DNA of 64,000 nt, taken from NCBI RefSeq assembly GCF_001558155.1, contig NZ_LOAS01000003.1, positions 186,001 through 250,000 of the forward strand, read 5' to 3'. The notes beneath the pieces are model-generated. The model was not told where the DNA came from. It did not search any database and saw nothing but the letters and a program-made list of their open reading frames with translations. Position 1 is the stretch's first letter. Each line of letters begins with the position of its first letter. Position numbers and translations under genes: made by a program. Positions 36,649 through 45,948 of the stretch are shown here, piece by piece. Source of the stretch: Aliiruegeria sabulilitoris. GTDB taxonomy: Bacteria; Pseudomonadota; Alphaproteobacteria; Rhodobacterales; Rhodobacteraceae.

Positions 36649-38115
36649 ATGAGCTTCACCCTGGCCCTCGTGGGCCGCCCAAACGTGGGCAAATCGACCC
36701 TGTTCAATCGTCTCGTCGGCAAACGTCTTGCCCTCGTGGACGACCAGCCCGGCGTGACCCGTGACCTGCGCGAAGGCGAGGCCCGGCTTGGAGACCTGCG
36801 CTTTACTGTCATTGACACGGCCGGGCTTGAGGAAGCGACAGACGAGTCCCTGCAGGGCCGTATGCGTCGATTGACCGAACGGGCGGTGGAGATGGCCGAT
36901 ATCTGCCTGTTCATGCTCGATGCCCGCCAAGGCGTCACCCCGGCCGACGAGATCTTTGCCGAGATCCTGCGCAAGAAGTCGGCCCATGTGTTGCTGGCCG
37001 CGAACAAGTCCGAGAGCAATGCCAGCGATGCGGGCGTTCTGGAGGCCTATGCGCTCGGGCTCGGCGATCCGATCCGGATTTCGGCCGAGCATGGCGAGGG
37101 CATGGCCGATCTCCACGCCGTGCTGATGCCGCTGGCCGATGCCTTCGAGGCGCGTGCCTTCGAACAGGCGCCGGCGACCGATATCGAGCTGACCGAGGAA
37201 GAGGCCGCCGAGGGCGAAGGGCCGCTTTTCTCTCGGTCGAAGCCTTTGCAGGTGGCCGTGGTCGGGCGCCCGAATGCTGGAAAATCCACGCTGATCAACA
37301 GGATCCTCGGCGAGGACCGGCTGCTGACCGGCCCCGAGGCGGGCATCACGCGCGATGCTATTTCAATTCCGGTTGAGTGGAAGGGCACGCCGATGCGTAT
37401 CTTCGACACCGCCGGAATGCGCAAAAAAGCGAAGGTGCAGGAGAAGCTGGAGAAGCTCTCGGTCTCCGACGGGCTGCGCGCGGTGAAATTCGCCGAGGTG
37501 GTCGTCGTCCTGCTCGACGTGGAAATCCCCTTCGAGCAGCAGGACCTGCGCATCGCCGACTTGGCCGAGCGCGAGGGCAGGGCGGTCGTGGTGGCCGTGA
37601 ACAAGTGGGATCTCGAAGACGAGAAACAGGAAAAGCTGGCGGAGCTGAAGGAGGAATTCAACCGCCTGCTGCCGCAGCTCAAGGGCGCGCCGCTGATCAC
37701 GGTTTCCGCCAAGACGGGCCGCGGCCTGGACCGGCTGCATGACGCGATCGTGCGGGCGCATGAAGTATGGAATCGCCGGGTGCCGACGGCGAGGCTCAAC
37801 CAATGGCTTACGGGCATGCTCGAAGCCCATCCGCCCCCCGCACCGGGCGGCCGCAGGATCAAGCTGCGCTACATGACCCAAGTGAAGACGCGCCCGCCGG
37901 GGTTCGTGGTGATGGCCTCTTTCCCCGAAAAACTGCCGGAAAGCTATAAACGCTATCTGGTCAACGGGCTGCGGGAAGATTTCGACATGCCGGGTACGCC
38001 GATCCGCCTGACCTTCCGAAGCCAGTCGGACAAAAACCCGTACAAGGACAAGAAGAAGTCCACGCCGTCCCGGCTACGCAAGCATATGGGCAAGGGGCGG
38101 GCAGACGAACGCTGA
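36649..38115 (+). CDS. der: Ribosome-assembly GTPase Der
   Basis: A 488-residue double-GTPase. The first G domain has GRPNVGKST (9-17) with DTAGL; the second has GRPNAGKST and DTAGM, with NKWD as G4; a C-terminal KH-like domain follows, ending in a Lys/Arg-rich tail. It acts in 50S subunit maturation. An acidic linker ([10 protein letters not shown]) separates the G domains. The 200-bp upstream gap contains repeat R5. Confidence 0.96.
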   Translation: MSFTLALVGRPNVGKSTLFNRLVGKRLALVDDQPGVTRDLREGEARLGDLRFTVIDTAGLEEATDESLQGRMRRLTERAVEMADICLFMLDARQGVTPADEIFAEILRKKSAHVLLAANKSESNASDAGVLEAYALGLGDPIRISAEHGEGMADLHAVLMPLADAFEARAFEQAPATDIELTEEEAAEGEGPLFSRSKPLQVAVVGRPNAGKSTLINRILGEDRLLTGPEAGITRDAISIPVEWKGTPMRIFDTAGMRKKAKVQEKLEKLSVSDGLRAVKFAEVVVVLLDVEIPFEQQDLRIADLAEREGRAVVVAVNKWDLEDEKQEKLAELKEEFNRLLPQLKGAPLITVSAKTGRGLDRLHDAIVRAHEVWNRRVPTARLNQWLTGMLEAHPPPAPGGRRIKLRYMTQVKTRPPGFVVMASFPEKLPESYKRYLVNGLREDFDMPGTPIRLTFRSQSDKNPYKDKKKSTPSRLRKHMGKGRADER

Positions 38116-38330
38116 GGAAATGGATCTACAAGATGTCGGTTCTGCGGAAGTGCGAACGTTTTGTTGCAAGGCTTAGAAAATAAACGCAAAAATCTGCCTG
38201 AGAAATATTTCGAACGGGGCGTGCGATCCCCTTGAAACCGGCGTGTTTCGCTATCATTTCTCCGCTTGGAGGTAATTGAACCTTCTTTTTGCACTCGCAA
38301 GATAGCGGGTCTTCATGGAGAAAACCAAAA

Positions 38331-38561
38331 ATGCGGAAAAGCGCTTTCGTCGTTGCTCTGCTTGCTCTTGCCCTTCCGGCGATGGCTCAAACCATGGTCG
38401 ACGATGCCGACGGTGACGGTGTCTACTCGCTCGCGGAAATGCAGGCTGCCTATCCGGATCTCAGCAAAGAACTGTTTGCCGAACTCGATGGCGATGCCGA
38501 TGGCATGATCAGCGCCGAGGAACTGGCCGCTGCCAAGGAAGATGGCATGATCGCCGAGTAA
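38331..38561 (+). CDS. Secreted EF-hand protein
   Basis: A 76-residue protein with a signal peptide (1 to about 19, LALALPAMA) and two canonical EF-hand loops: D25-A-D27-G-D29-G...E36 and D53-G-D55-A-D57-G...E64. The mature form is about 57 residues and acidic, so a periplasmic calcium binder or buffer is likely. ATG 38331 with GGAG about 10 nt upstream was chosen over an upstream in-frame start. It is monocistronic, followed by a strong terminator. Confidence 0.85.
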   Translation: MRKSAFVVALLALALPAMAQTMVDDADGDGVYSLAEMQAAYPDLSKELFAELDGDADGMISAEELAAAKEDGMIAE

Positions 38562-38585
38562 TTACCGCTCGGAAGGATCGAAAAC

Positions 38586-38622
38586 GAGCCCCCGGAAATC
38601 GCTCTCCGGGGGCTCTTTTGTT
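38586..38622. terminator. Bidirectional rho-independent terminator
   Basis: GAGCCCCCGGA (38586-38596) pairs perfectly with TCCGGGGGCTC (38605-38615). TTTTGTT follows on the plus strand and GTTTTCG on the minus strand. It serves the EF-hand gene from the left and serS, whose stop is at 38624, from the right. Confidence 0.9.
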
Positions 38623-38623
38623 C

Positions 38624-39916
38624 TCAGACGAGCGTGCCCTCGGCCGTGATGCGGCGCTTGCCACCGAGCCAGGGATACAACGCTTCCGGCAGATCGACCG
38701 ATCCGTCTTCCCGCTGACCGTTCTCCAGAACCGCGATCAGGCAGCGCCCCACGGCAAGGCCGGAGCCGTTCAGCGTATGGACGAATTCCGGCTTGCCGCC
38801 GCCCTCGGGGCGGAAACGGGCATTCATCCGGCGCGCCTGGAAATCGCCGCAGACGGAGACCGAGGAAATTTCGCGATACATGTTCTGCCCCGGCAGCCAG
38901 GCCTCGATGTCATGCGTCTTGCGCGCACCAAACCCCATATCGCCAGTGCACAGCACGATCGTGCGATAGGGAATGCCGAGCTTCTCCAGGATCACCTCGG
39001 CACAACGCGTCATCCGCTCATGCTCTTCCATGCTCTTGTCGGGATGGGTCACGGAGACCATCTCGACCTTCTCGAACTGGTGCTGGCGGAGCATGCCGGA
39101 GGTATCGCGGCCCGCGCTGCCGGCTTCCGAGCGGAAGCAAAGCGAATGGGCCGTGAAACGACGGGGCAGGTAGCCCTCCTCGACGATCACGTCATTAACG
39201 ATATTGGTCAGCGTCACCTCGGAGGTCGGGATCAGCCACCAGCCCTCGCGCAGCAGGTAGGAATCTTCGCCGAACTTGGGCAACTGCCCGGTGCCGTACA
39301 TCATCTCCTCGCGCACCATGACCGGACCGTTGACTTCGGTCAGCCCGTGCTCGGTGGTGTGCGTGTCCAGCATGAACTGCGCCAGCGCGCGATGAACCCG
39401 CGCCACCGCGCCCGACATCAGCACGAAACGCGAACCAGCCAGCTTCGCCGCCGTCTCGAAATCCATGCCGTCCTGAACGGCAGCCAGCTCGTAATGCTCC
39501 TTCGGCGCGAAATCGAAGACGCGCGGCTCCCCCCAACGGCGGATCTCCACGTTGTCATTCTCGTCGGCCCCGTCCGGCACATCCTCATGCGGCATGTTGG
39601 GCAGCGTTGCGAGCAACTCGGTCAGCCGGGCATCTTCTGCCTTGGCCTCTTCCTCCAGCCGCGCAATCTCGGCCTTCTTCTCGCCCACCAGCGCGCGCAG
39701 CCGTTCGAACTCGGCCTCGTCGCCCTTTGCCTTGGCCGCGCCCACCTGCTTGGAGGCGGCGTTGCGCTCGGCCTGCGCGGCCTCGGCGGCGGTGATCTTC
39801 TCACGGCGACCGGCGTCGATGGCAAGGATATCGGAAGAAGACACCGACACCCCAAGCCGCGCCATGGCGGCGTCGAACGCGTCCGGGTTTTCGCGAATGA
39901 AGCGAATGTCGTGCAT
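38624..39916 (-). CDS. serS: Seryl-tRNA synthetase
   Basis: A 430-residue class II synthetase. The N-terminal antiparallel coiled coil spans about 30-105 (Glu/Ala/Lys-rich), and the catalytic core has motif 2 [15 protein letters not shown] and motif 3 [10 protein letters not shown]. It charges tRNA-Ser and tRNA-Sec where present. It is a single-gene unit between the shared terminator at 38586-38622 and another terminator at 39986-40015. Confidence 0.97.
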   Translation of the reverse strand: MHDIRFIRENPDAFDAAMARLGVSVSSSDILAIDAGRREKITAAEAAQAERNAASKQVGAAKAKGDEAEFERLRALVGEKKAEIARLEEEAKAEDARLTELLATLPNMPHEDVPDGADENDNVEIRRWGEPRVFDFAPKEHYELAAVQDGMDFETAAKLAGSRFVLMSGAVARVHRALAQFMLDTHTTEHGLTEVNGPVMVREEMMYGTGQLPKFGEDSYLLREGWWLIPTSEVTLTNIVNDVIVEEGYLPRRFTAHSLCFRSEAGSAGRDTSGMLRQHQFEKVEMVSVTHPDKSMEEHERMTRCAEVILEKLGIPYRTIVLCTGDMGFGARKTHDIEAWLPGQNMYREISSVSVCGDFQARRMNARFRPEGGGKPEFVHTLNGSGLAVGRCLIAVLENGQREDGSVDLPEALYPWLGGKRRITAEGTLV

Positions 39917-39985
39917 CGGGTCTCTCCTTGAAGCACTGGGTTGAACTCACGTGCCGCGTCATGCCGCAAAGCGTCCCGGGAGAAA

Positions 39986-40015
39986 AGCAAAAAGGCGCCC
40001 GAGCCGAGCGCCTTT
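39986..40015 (-). terminator. Terminator ending the one-carbon operon
   Basis: AAAGGCGC (39991-39998) pairs with GCGCCTTT (40008-40015). Read on the minus strand, the stem is followed by TTTTTGCTTTT. It lies about 100 bp past the methyltransferase stop and about 70 bp upstream of serS, insulating serS from the operon above. Confidence 0.75.
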
Positions 40016-40016
40016 C

Positions 40017-40089
40017 CAGCATCATCTGTTCAAAAAATATCCTCGGGGGGAGCGCCCTTGGCGCGCGGGGGGCAGACAGCCCCCCGTCC
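40017..40089 (-). repeat. Truncated intergenic repeat copy (R6)
   Basis: In reverse orientation this copy contains CATCATCTG, AAAATATCCTCGGGGGGAGC, then GCGCCCTTGGCGCGC and GGGGGGCAGACAGCCCCCC. The CCGCCGGAGGCACGATC half is absent; the copy stops at the terminator hairpin. It sits directly after the methyltransferase stop. Confidence 0.75.
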
Positions 40090-40111
40090 AACCTTTCAAC
40101 CGAACCAGACC

Positions 40112-41092
40112 TCAGCCCCGACGCCGACGCCGCCCGCCTCGACCGGAACCCGCAGCCGCCGCAGCCTTGGAGGCCTCTGCGAATGTCGCGCCCTCCTTGA
40201 CCGCGTCCAGCACCTTTGCCAGCCCGATCCAGGCCGCGCCATTGGGGTCATGGTTCATCAGCATGTTGGCGGCACGAATGGCCTCCATCTCGACCGAGCG
40301 CACCGGGTTCATGATGGCGGAGGTCATGCCCGCGCCGATCGCCATCGGCAGAAAGGCCGCGTTCACACCATGCCGGTTCGGCAGGCCGAAGGAGATGTTG
40401 GACGCGCCACAGGTCGTGTTCACGCCCAACTCGTCGCGCAACCGGCGCACCAACGTGAAGACCTGCTGGCCGGCCGACGCCATCGCGCCCACCGGCATCA
40501 CCAGCGGGTCGACCACGATGTCATGCGCAGGAATGCCGAAATCGGCCGCCCGCTCGACGATCTTCTTGGCCACGGCGAAACGCACATCGGGATCTTCGGA
40601 AATGCCTGTGTCGTCATTGGAGATCGCCACGACCGGCACGTTGTATTTCTTCACCAGCGGCAGGATCGCCTCAAGCCGCTCCTCCTCGCCCGTAACCGAG
40701 TTCAGCAGCGGCCGCCCCTCCGCCATTTCCAGCCCGTTTTCGAGCGCGCCGGGCACCGAGCTGTCGATACACAGCGGCACGTCCACGATCGCCTGAATGC
40801 GCGTGATGAGCTCCTTCATCAGCATCGGTTCGACGAAGTTATTATCCGCGTAGCGCGGATCTTCGGCCATCTTGTTGGTGAACACCGCGCCGGAATTCAC
40901 ATCGAGCACCATCGCCCCGCAGGCGACCTGCTCCAGCGCATCCTTCTCCACGGTCGAGAAATCGCCCGCTTCCAACTCGGCAGCCAGCTTCTTGCGCCCC
41001 GTCGGGTTGATCCGCTCGCCGATCACGCAGAACGGCTCGTCGAAGCCGATGGTGACGGTCTTGGTCTTGCTCTCGATAACGGTCCGCGTCAT
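40112..41092 (-). CDS. Methyltetrahydrofolate:corrinoid methyltransferase
   Basis: A 326-residue pterin-binding TIM-barrel protein: VIGERINPTGRKKLA at the start, VLDVNSGA, CIDSSVPGALENGL and GASNISFGLPNRH are typical of MeTr/MtgA-like enzymes that move methyl groups between cobalamin and tetrahydrofolate. No corrinoid protein or substrate methyltransferase is visible in the window. The C-terminus is unusual: after an Ala-rich run it ends GSGRGGRRRRRG. The start overlaps the HAD gene stop (ATGA). Confidence 0.87.
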   Translation of the reverse strand: MTRTVIESKTKTVTIGFDEPFCVIGERINPTGRKKLAAELEAGDFSTVEKDALEQVACGAMVLDVNSGAVFTNKMAEDPRYADNNFVEPMLMKELITRIQAIVDVPLCIDSSVPGALENGLEMAEGRPLLNSVTGEEERLEAILPLVKKYNVPVVAISNDDTGISEDPDVRFAVAKKIVERAADFGIPAHDIVVDPLVMPVGAMASAGQQVFTLVRRLRDELGVNTTCGASNISFGLPNRHGVNAAFLPMAIGAGMTSAIMNPVRSVEMEAIRAANMLMNHDPNGAAWIGLAKVLDAVKEGATFAEASKAAAAAGSGRGGRRRRRG

Positions 41093-41748
41093 GCAGCCAG
41101 TCCCTTCAATTGATCTATATGATGTTTCAACGCCGGATCGGCGTAATCCTCGACCGAGGCAGACGCGCCCGCTTCGCGCAATGCGGCGTCGGACAGCATG
41201 GTTCGAATTCCGATGGTCTTTAGGCCGGCTCCCACGGCTGAACGAATGCCCGTCGGGCTGTCCTCGAAAGCAAGCGAGACGGCGGCATCGGCGTTCAGCC
41301 GCCGCAGACCTTCCAGGTAGGGCTCCGGGTCCGGCTTGCCGCGCGAGCACTCATCTCCGATCACCAGCGTGTCAAAGCGGTCGGCAATGCCGAGCGCGGC
41401 CAGCACCGCCTCGCCGTTGTCGCGCGGCGCATTCGTCACCACGCCCTTGGCCCAGCCCATCTCGTCGGCCAGGTCCAGCAATTCCAGCGTCCCCGGCATA
41501 TTTGGATGGCCCGTGCCCAGCAACTTGCGATACTCCGCTTCCTTGTGATCGGACCACGATCTTGCATCCTCGCCGGGACAAAGGTCAGAAAAAATGTCGA
41601 AATTCAGCCGGCCGTGCAGCTTGTCCCGGTAATACGCGAAATCGATCTTCACCCCGCGGGGTTCAAAAAGCTCGGCAAATACCTGCGCGTGCAGCGAGTC
41701 GGAATCGATCAGGGTTCCGTCCAGGTCGAACAGCAATGCTGTGGTCAT
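41089..41748 (-). CDS. HAD-superfamily hydrolase
   Basis: A 219-residue phosphatase/phosphoglucomutase-like HAD protein. The nucleophile motif DLDGT carries Asp8 and Asp10, motif II is VVTNAPRDN, and motifs III/IV are GKPDPEPYLEGL and FEDSPTGI. Its substrate is unknown. It is coupled to the downstream methyltransferase gene by a 4-bp overlap and lies 8 bp after the reductase gene, so a metabolite-repair or phosphatase role in one-carbon metabolism is possible. Confidence 0.88.
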   Translation of the reverse strand: MTTALLFDLDGTLIDSDSLHAQVFAELFEPRGVKIDFAYYRDKLHGRLNFDIFSDLCPGEDARSWSDHKEAEYRKLLGTGHPNMPGTLELLDLADEMGWAKGVVTNAPRDNGEAVLAALGIADRFDTLVIGDECSRGKPDPEPYLEGLRRLNADAAVSLAFEDSPTGIRSAVGAGLKTIGIRTMLSDAALREAGASASVEDYADPALKHHIDQLKGLAA

Positions 41749-41756
41749 GAAGTCTC

Positions 41757-42683
41757 TCAGCCTGTTGCGGCGGCCGCGTGTCCCGCTGGTCCGCCATGTT
41801 CGGCCGTCCAGCCGGCCGTGGCCTTGATACCGCCTAGCGGGAAGAAGTGCACCTGCGCGATGTTGAATTCCGGGTTTGCAGCCTTGTGGACGGCCAGCTC
41901 GGCCAGAATCTCGTTCGGCTCGAACGGCATGACCAGCTTGGTCACGTCCTTTGCCCGTCGCTGCAACACGCGCACGCTGGCGCCCACGCCGCAGGAGACG
42001 GCGAACTTGATCATCGTCTGCAACTTCGCTGGCCCGGCGATGCCGATATGGACCGGCAAGTCGATCCCAGCCTCCATAAGCCCGTTGGCCCAGGCAATGA
42101 CCGGCCTGGATTCAAAGGCGAATTGCGTTGCGATCGCCATCTTCGCATCGGTGTTGCGCGAGAAGGCCTGTTTCCAGTGCAGCGCCTCCATGACGCGCTT
42201 CGTGCTGCCGGCGGGGTCGATATCGCGGTTGCCCTCGGGGTGGCCGGCAACATGCAGATGGGTAAAGCCGGCCTCGTCGAACAGCCCTGTTTCCAGCAGC
42301 GCCATGGAGGAGTCGAAATCGCCCCTCGGAGCATCGACACCACCCGCCAGAACCAAGCCCTGTTTGACATCCGCCTCGCCCTGGTAGCGCGCGATCCAGT
42401 CGGCCAGCGTCGCCTTGTCCTTGATGATCCGGGCCGGGAAATGCGGCATGACCGGAAAACCCTCGGTCGCAAGCCGTTTGGCCGTTGCCACCATGTCCTC
42501 GAAGGGCGTGCCATCGATATGGGCAATATAGACCCGTGTCCCAGCGGGCAGCAGTTCCCGGAAATTCTCGATCTTGGCCGCCGTGCGCGGCATCACCTCG
42601 ATGGAGAACCCTTGCAGGAAGGTCTCCATCGCGGCTTTGCTGTCAGGCGTGGCGTTGCGCTTGCGAAACGGTAGCAGAGCCAT
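41757..42683 (-). CDS. Methylenetetrahydrofolate reductase-like protein
   Basis: A 308-residue MetF-superfamily protein, divergent from classical MetF, with FSIEVMPRTAAKIENF near the N-terminus, LVLAGGVDAPRGDF, HVAGHPEGN and IGIAGPAKLQTMIKFA. It probably interconverts methylene- and methyl-THF to feed or drain the neighbouring methyltransferase. A GGGAGG ribosome site supports ATG 42683 over the start 12 codons earlier. Confidence 0.82.
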   Translation of the reverse strand: MALLPFRKRNATPDSKAAMETFLQGFSIEVMPRTAAKIENFRELLPAGTRVYIAHIDGTPFEDMVATAKRLATEGFPVMPHFPARIIKDKATLADWIARYQGEADVKQGLVLAGGVDAPRGDFDSSMALLETGLFDEAGFTHLHVAGHPEGNRDIDPAGSTKRVMEALHWKQAFSRNTDAKMAIATQFAFESRPVIAWANGLMEAGIDLPVHIGIAGPAKLQTMIKFAVSCGVGASVRVLQRRAKDVTKLVMPFEPNEILAELAVHKAANPEFNIAQVHFFPLGGIKATAGWTAEHGGPAGHAAAATG

Positions 42684-42709
42684 GGCGGCCTCCCATATCT
42701 GTGCCGGCC

Positions 42710-43006
42710 TCAATTCCATCCGGCGTTGTCGATCAATTTCTTTATGCGGGTCTGGTCGTATTCAGCGTCGAGGCGCGCGGCCTCGGCGACGGCGATCTCG
42801 GCGGGATCGCCCTCCACCTGATAAGGCTCCGCCTTGCGCCACTCGGCGAGATAGGCGTCGGTATCCTTGGCATCCGTTGCCATGGCGCAGCGGTCGATGG
42901 CCTGTTCGAACCGCTCCGGCAGCGGCGCTTTAGAGCCACGCCGGCCCTTGCCGACGATGACCTGTGCCGGGATATCGCGCCAATAAACAATCGTGACGTC
43001 GGGCAT
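42710..43006 (-). CDS. PF13769-like 'virulence factor' family protein
   Basis: A 98-residue protein beginning MPDVTIVYWRDIPAQVIVGK, a pattern I associate with the small PF13769 'Virulence factor' family of alphaproteobacteria; the name is historical and the function unknown. It is the first gene of the one-carbon operon (this gene, reductase, HAD, methyltransferase), 26 bp before the reductase start, which suggests a role in that pathway. Confidence 0.75.
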   Translation of the reverse strand: MPDVTIVYWRDIPAQVIVGKGRRGSKAPLPERFEQAIDRCAMATDAKDTDAYLAEWRKAEPYQVEGDPAEIAVAEAARLDAEYDQTRIKKLIDNAGWN

Positions 43007-43261
43007 GAAACCTGTTTCCTCGGACCTGTTACTTCCCGTTTACGCTGCAGGCCGCGCGCAAAAGGGGTGAATATCGACATGGGAGGGCGCGGCTGCGACC
43101 TCTGGACCTGCTGGCGGGCAAGGTAACGGTTGTCGGGCGCAATGATCCAGAGCGCGATTCTGTCGAAATTTTCATGTTCAATATGAGGGCGTGAATCTGT
43201 TCGCTTGCGTGACCGGGATGTCAGGGCTACGGTGAAATCAACTTGAAATGGAGGGCGTAAG

Positions 43262-44374
43262 ATGGCGCCCAAGCGTCCCGCAGGCGCGGGCGCGTTCCCG
43301 AAACCGGTTGCAACCCCCGCGCCGACAACGCTCGATCCGGTCGCCACATACGCGGCGCTGGATCTGGGCACAAACTCGTGCCGCATGCTCGTGGCACAAC
43401 CGAAAGGGTCCCAGTTCCACGTCGTGGACTCTTTTTCCAAATCGGTGCAACTCGGCGCCGGGCTTGAGGCAAGCGGGCGGCTGTCGCGTTCGTCGATGGC
43501 CCGCACGGTTCAGGCGCTGAAGATCTGCAAATCGAAATTCCAGAAGCACCGCGTACAGCGCATGAAGCTCGTGGCGACCGAGGCCTGCCGCCGGGCGCGC
43601 AACGCGCGAGATTTCATCCGTTTCGTGCGTCGGGAAACCGGGCTGCGGCTCGATATCATCGAACCTGAGGAAGAGGCCCGTCTGGCGGTGGTGTCCTGTG
43701 CGCCGCTGGTCTCCGTTCGAACGGAGCAGCTTCTGGTCGTCGATATCGGTGGCGGCTCGACCGAGCTGGTCTGGATCGATCTGAGCCGGGTGCCGGCGGC
43801 AGAGCGTCCGCGCTCGATCATGCGGCTGCACAAGGGGTTCGATTATAGCGAGGACTTGTTCCCGCGCGCCCGCGTCGTGGACTGGATCTCGGTGCCGCTC
43901 GGCGTGGCGACGCTCAAGGACCAGTTCTCGGATGTCGAGGACGATTCCGGCCGCTTCGCGCTGATGAGCTGGTATTTCGAGGAGCAACTGGCGGAATTTT
44001 CTCCCTATGCCCATGAACAGGCGCGGGAAGGGTTCCAGATCATCGGCACCTCGGGAACGGTCACGACCGTCGCGGCGAGCCATCTGGGGCTCAGGCGCTA
44101 TGACCGGACCAAGGTAGACGGCTTGCGCATGAGTTCCGACCAGATCGACGCGGTCATCCGTGGCTACCTGGATCTGGGCGAAGCAGGACGGCGGGCCGAT
44201 CCGCGGATTGGCAAGGACCGTCAGTCATTGATCATGTCCGGTTCCGCGATCCTGCAGGCGCTCATGCGCGTCTGGCCGACGGACAGGCTGTCCGTGGCCG
44301 ACCGTGGCCTGCGCGAGGGGCTGCTCTACGCGCAGATGTCCTCGGACGGGGTGCTGGAAGACGGACCTTTCTGA
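43262..44374 (+). CDS. Ppx/GppA family phosphatase
   Basis: A 370-residue ASKHA-fold enzyme acting on polyphosphate or pppGpp. The phosphate-1 motif AALDLGTNSCRML (about 31-43) and VVDIGGGSTELVW (about 160-172) are clear, with IIGTSGTVTTVAA further on. It is shorter than the full Ppx (no C-terminal HD-like domain), like many alphaproteobacterial members. The first ~28 residues are Pro/Ala-rich. It is followed by rlmE, with repeat R7 in between. Confidence 0.88.
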   Translation: MAPKRPAGAGAFPKPVATPAPTTLDPVATYAALDLGTNSCRMLVAQPKGSQFHVVDSFSKSVQLGAGLEASGRLSRSSMARTVQALKICKSKFQKHRVQRMKLVATEACRRARNARDFIRFVRRETGLRLDIIEPEEEARLAVVSCAPLVSVRTEQLLVVDIGGGSTELVWIDLSRVPAAERPRSIMRLHKGFDYSEDLFPRARVVDWISVPLGVATLKDQFSDVEDDSGRFALMSWYFEEQLAEFSPYAHEQAREGFQIIGTSGTVTTVAASHLGLRRYDRTKVDGLRMSSDQIDAVIRGYLDLGEAGRRADPRIGKDRQSLIMSGSAILQALMRVWPTDRLSVADRGLREGLLYAQMSSDGVLEDGPF

Positions 44375-44376
44375 AG

Positions 44377-44484
44377 CCGCCGATGGCGGCCGCCTTCGGC
44401 GAGGATATTTGTGGTCAGAAGAAAAGGAGGGCTTGCATCCTTCCTCTCTCCGAAAATATCCCCGGCGGAGGCATGAAACCTGAT
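44377..44484 (+). repeat. Intergenic palindromic repeat copy (R7)
   Basis: Directly after the ppx-like stop there is a GCCGCCGATGGCGGC hairpin and CGCCTTCGGCG. The arm GGATATTTGTGGTCAGAAG (44403-44421) then faces CCTCTCTCCGAAAATATCC (44443-44461), and CGGCGGAGGCATGA follows. The left module differs in sequence from other copies but keeps the hairpin. Confidence 0.75.
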
Positions 44485-44507
44485 GCCGGAGACGCAAGAG
44501 GCGAGGC

Positions 44508-45227
44508 ATGACGAAAAAGACAAGCGGGCGCGGCCAACGTGATTTGCGCGTGAAGGTGAAGACGGCGCGCGGGCGAAAGCTCAGTTCCACCCTATGGCTG
44601 GAGCGGCAGTTGAACGATCCCTACGTGGTGCAGGCCAGGCGTGAGGGGTATCGCGGGCGTGCGGCCTTCAAGATTCTGGAACTGGACGACAAGTATCGGT
44701 TCCTGGTTCCCGGGGCGCGGGTGGTGGATCTCGGCTGTGCGCCGGGCGGCTGGTGTCAGGTTGCGGTGAAGCGCGTCAATGCGCTTGGCGAGAAGTCGGG
44801 CAAGGCGGTTGGCACCGTGCTCGGGGTCGACTTGCAGGAGGTGGAGGCGATTGCCGGAGCCGAATTGCACGTGCTCGATTTCCTGGAAGACGGTGCCGAT
44901 GACAAGGTGAAGGCCTGGCTCGGCGGGCAGGCCGATGTTGTCATGTCCGACATGGCCGCGTCGTCCTCGGGGCACAAGCAGACGGACCACTTGCGGATCA
45001 TGGCGCTGTGCGAGGCCGCGGCCGATCTGGCATTCGATGTACTTGCGCCCGGGGGAACCTTCGTTGCCAAGGTCCTGGCGGGAGGGGCGGAGGGCGATCT
45101 TCAGAAGCTTCTGAAGCAACGTTTCGCGAAGGTGGCAAATGTGAAGCCGCCGGCAAGCCGGGCGGATTCGTCGGAGAAATTCGTGGTCGCCACCGGTTTT
45201 CGTGGCGAAACAGAGCAAGAGGCCTGA
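44508..45227 (+). CDS. rlmE: 23S rRNA (uridine2552-2'-O)-methyltransferase
   Basis: A 239-residue FtsJ/RrmJ-family methyltransferase. The SAM site [15 protein letters not shown], the catalytic-Asp region VVMSDMA, and the later FVAKVLAGG with a conserved Lys fit the K-D-K-E family. The N-terminal ~20 residues are strongly basic (RNA binding). It modifies the A-loop of 23S rRNA. Confidence 0.94.
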   Translation: MTKKTSGRGQRDLRVKVKTARGRKLSSTLWLERQLNDPYVVQARREGYRGRAAFKILELDDKYRFLVPGARVVDLGCAPGGWCQVAVKRVNALGEKSGKAVGTVLGVDLQEVEAIAGAELHVLDFLEDGADDKVKAWLGGQADVVMSDMAASSSGHKQTDHLRIMALCEAAADLAFDVLAPGGTFVAKVLAGGAEGDLQKLLKQRFAKVANVKPPASRADSSEKFVVATGFRGETEQEA

Positions 45228-45323
45228 CGCGTTTCTGGCAAGCCCAATCGCCATTGACACGTTCTCGGCCTTGCAAGGGCGCAATGGGCCTTGAACGAGA
45301 TCCCTGATCCTCTTCGTACCCGC

Positions 45324-45614
45324 CTATCGACTGACCAGGTAGAGCGCGACCCACAGCGCCACGGGACCGCCCGGTCCCGCTTCGGCAAAGAGCGCGCTGG
45401 CGAGCGCCAGCCCGAGCATGCTTGCCCCGACAAGTGCGCTCTGCTCCAGAGCGGAGCGCGCGCAGATCCTTGATCGGACCTGTTCAGGGGGGTGACCGAC
45501 GACGAGGCCGGTGAGCATGCACAGCCAGATGTGGCGCAACAGCAGGCCAAGTTGAAGAAGCGGGGAGAAAAGACGTGTAACCATAACTGCGACTCGGGCG
45601 TGTATCAGGGGCAT
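45324..45614 (-). CDS. Hypothetical small membrane protein
   Basis: A 96-residue hydrophobic protein with helices at about 16-36 and 57-90 separated by a charged segment (HPPEQVRSRICARS). No family recognised. The start is uncertain: ATG 45614 or ATG 45584 (MVTRLFSP) are both possible and neither has a strong ribosome site. It lies convergent to rlmE. Codon use resembles neighbouring genes, which is the main support. Confidence 0.45.
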   Translation of the reverse strand: MPLIHARVAVMVTRLFSPLLQLGLLLRHIWLCMLTGLVVGHPPEQVRSRICARSALEQSALVGASMLGLALASALFAEAGPGGPVALWVALYLVSR

Positions 45615-45948
45615 TGCAACCAAGTTTGTGGCCGTTCTTGTTTCGTTCAGGTTAACGCCTGAGGAGCTTTGCGAGATGGACCGCCACGCGGGAAGCGCTC
45701 CCGCCAATAAGCGCGAAAGTGTTCGGCAAAGGGGAAGTGTTGTCGGGTGCCCGTCCTTGAGCGGCGCGCGGCAACCGCGAGCCTGTTTGACCTGTCGCGT
45801 TTGCGCATTTCGAGCCGCGATGGATCATCCATCCGGCCGAACCCTTCGGAAACGCGGACATCTTACGTTGTTCCGACTGTGGAAATGGCTATGAAAGAAG
45901 CAAGGGTCTGAAAAGAACCTCTATTGTACCTGCAGGGAAATTGTCTCG

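Noticed and set aside
39917-40111. Riboswitch or T-box leader for serS
   Set aside because: The region is explained by a terminator hairpin and a repeat copy; no T-box landmarks were seen, and these are not expected in this group.
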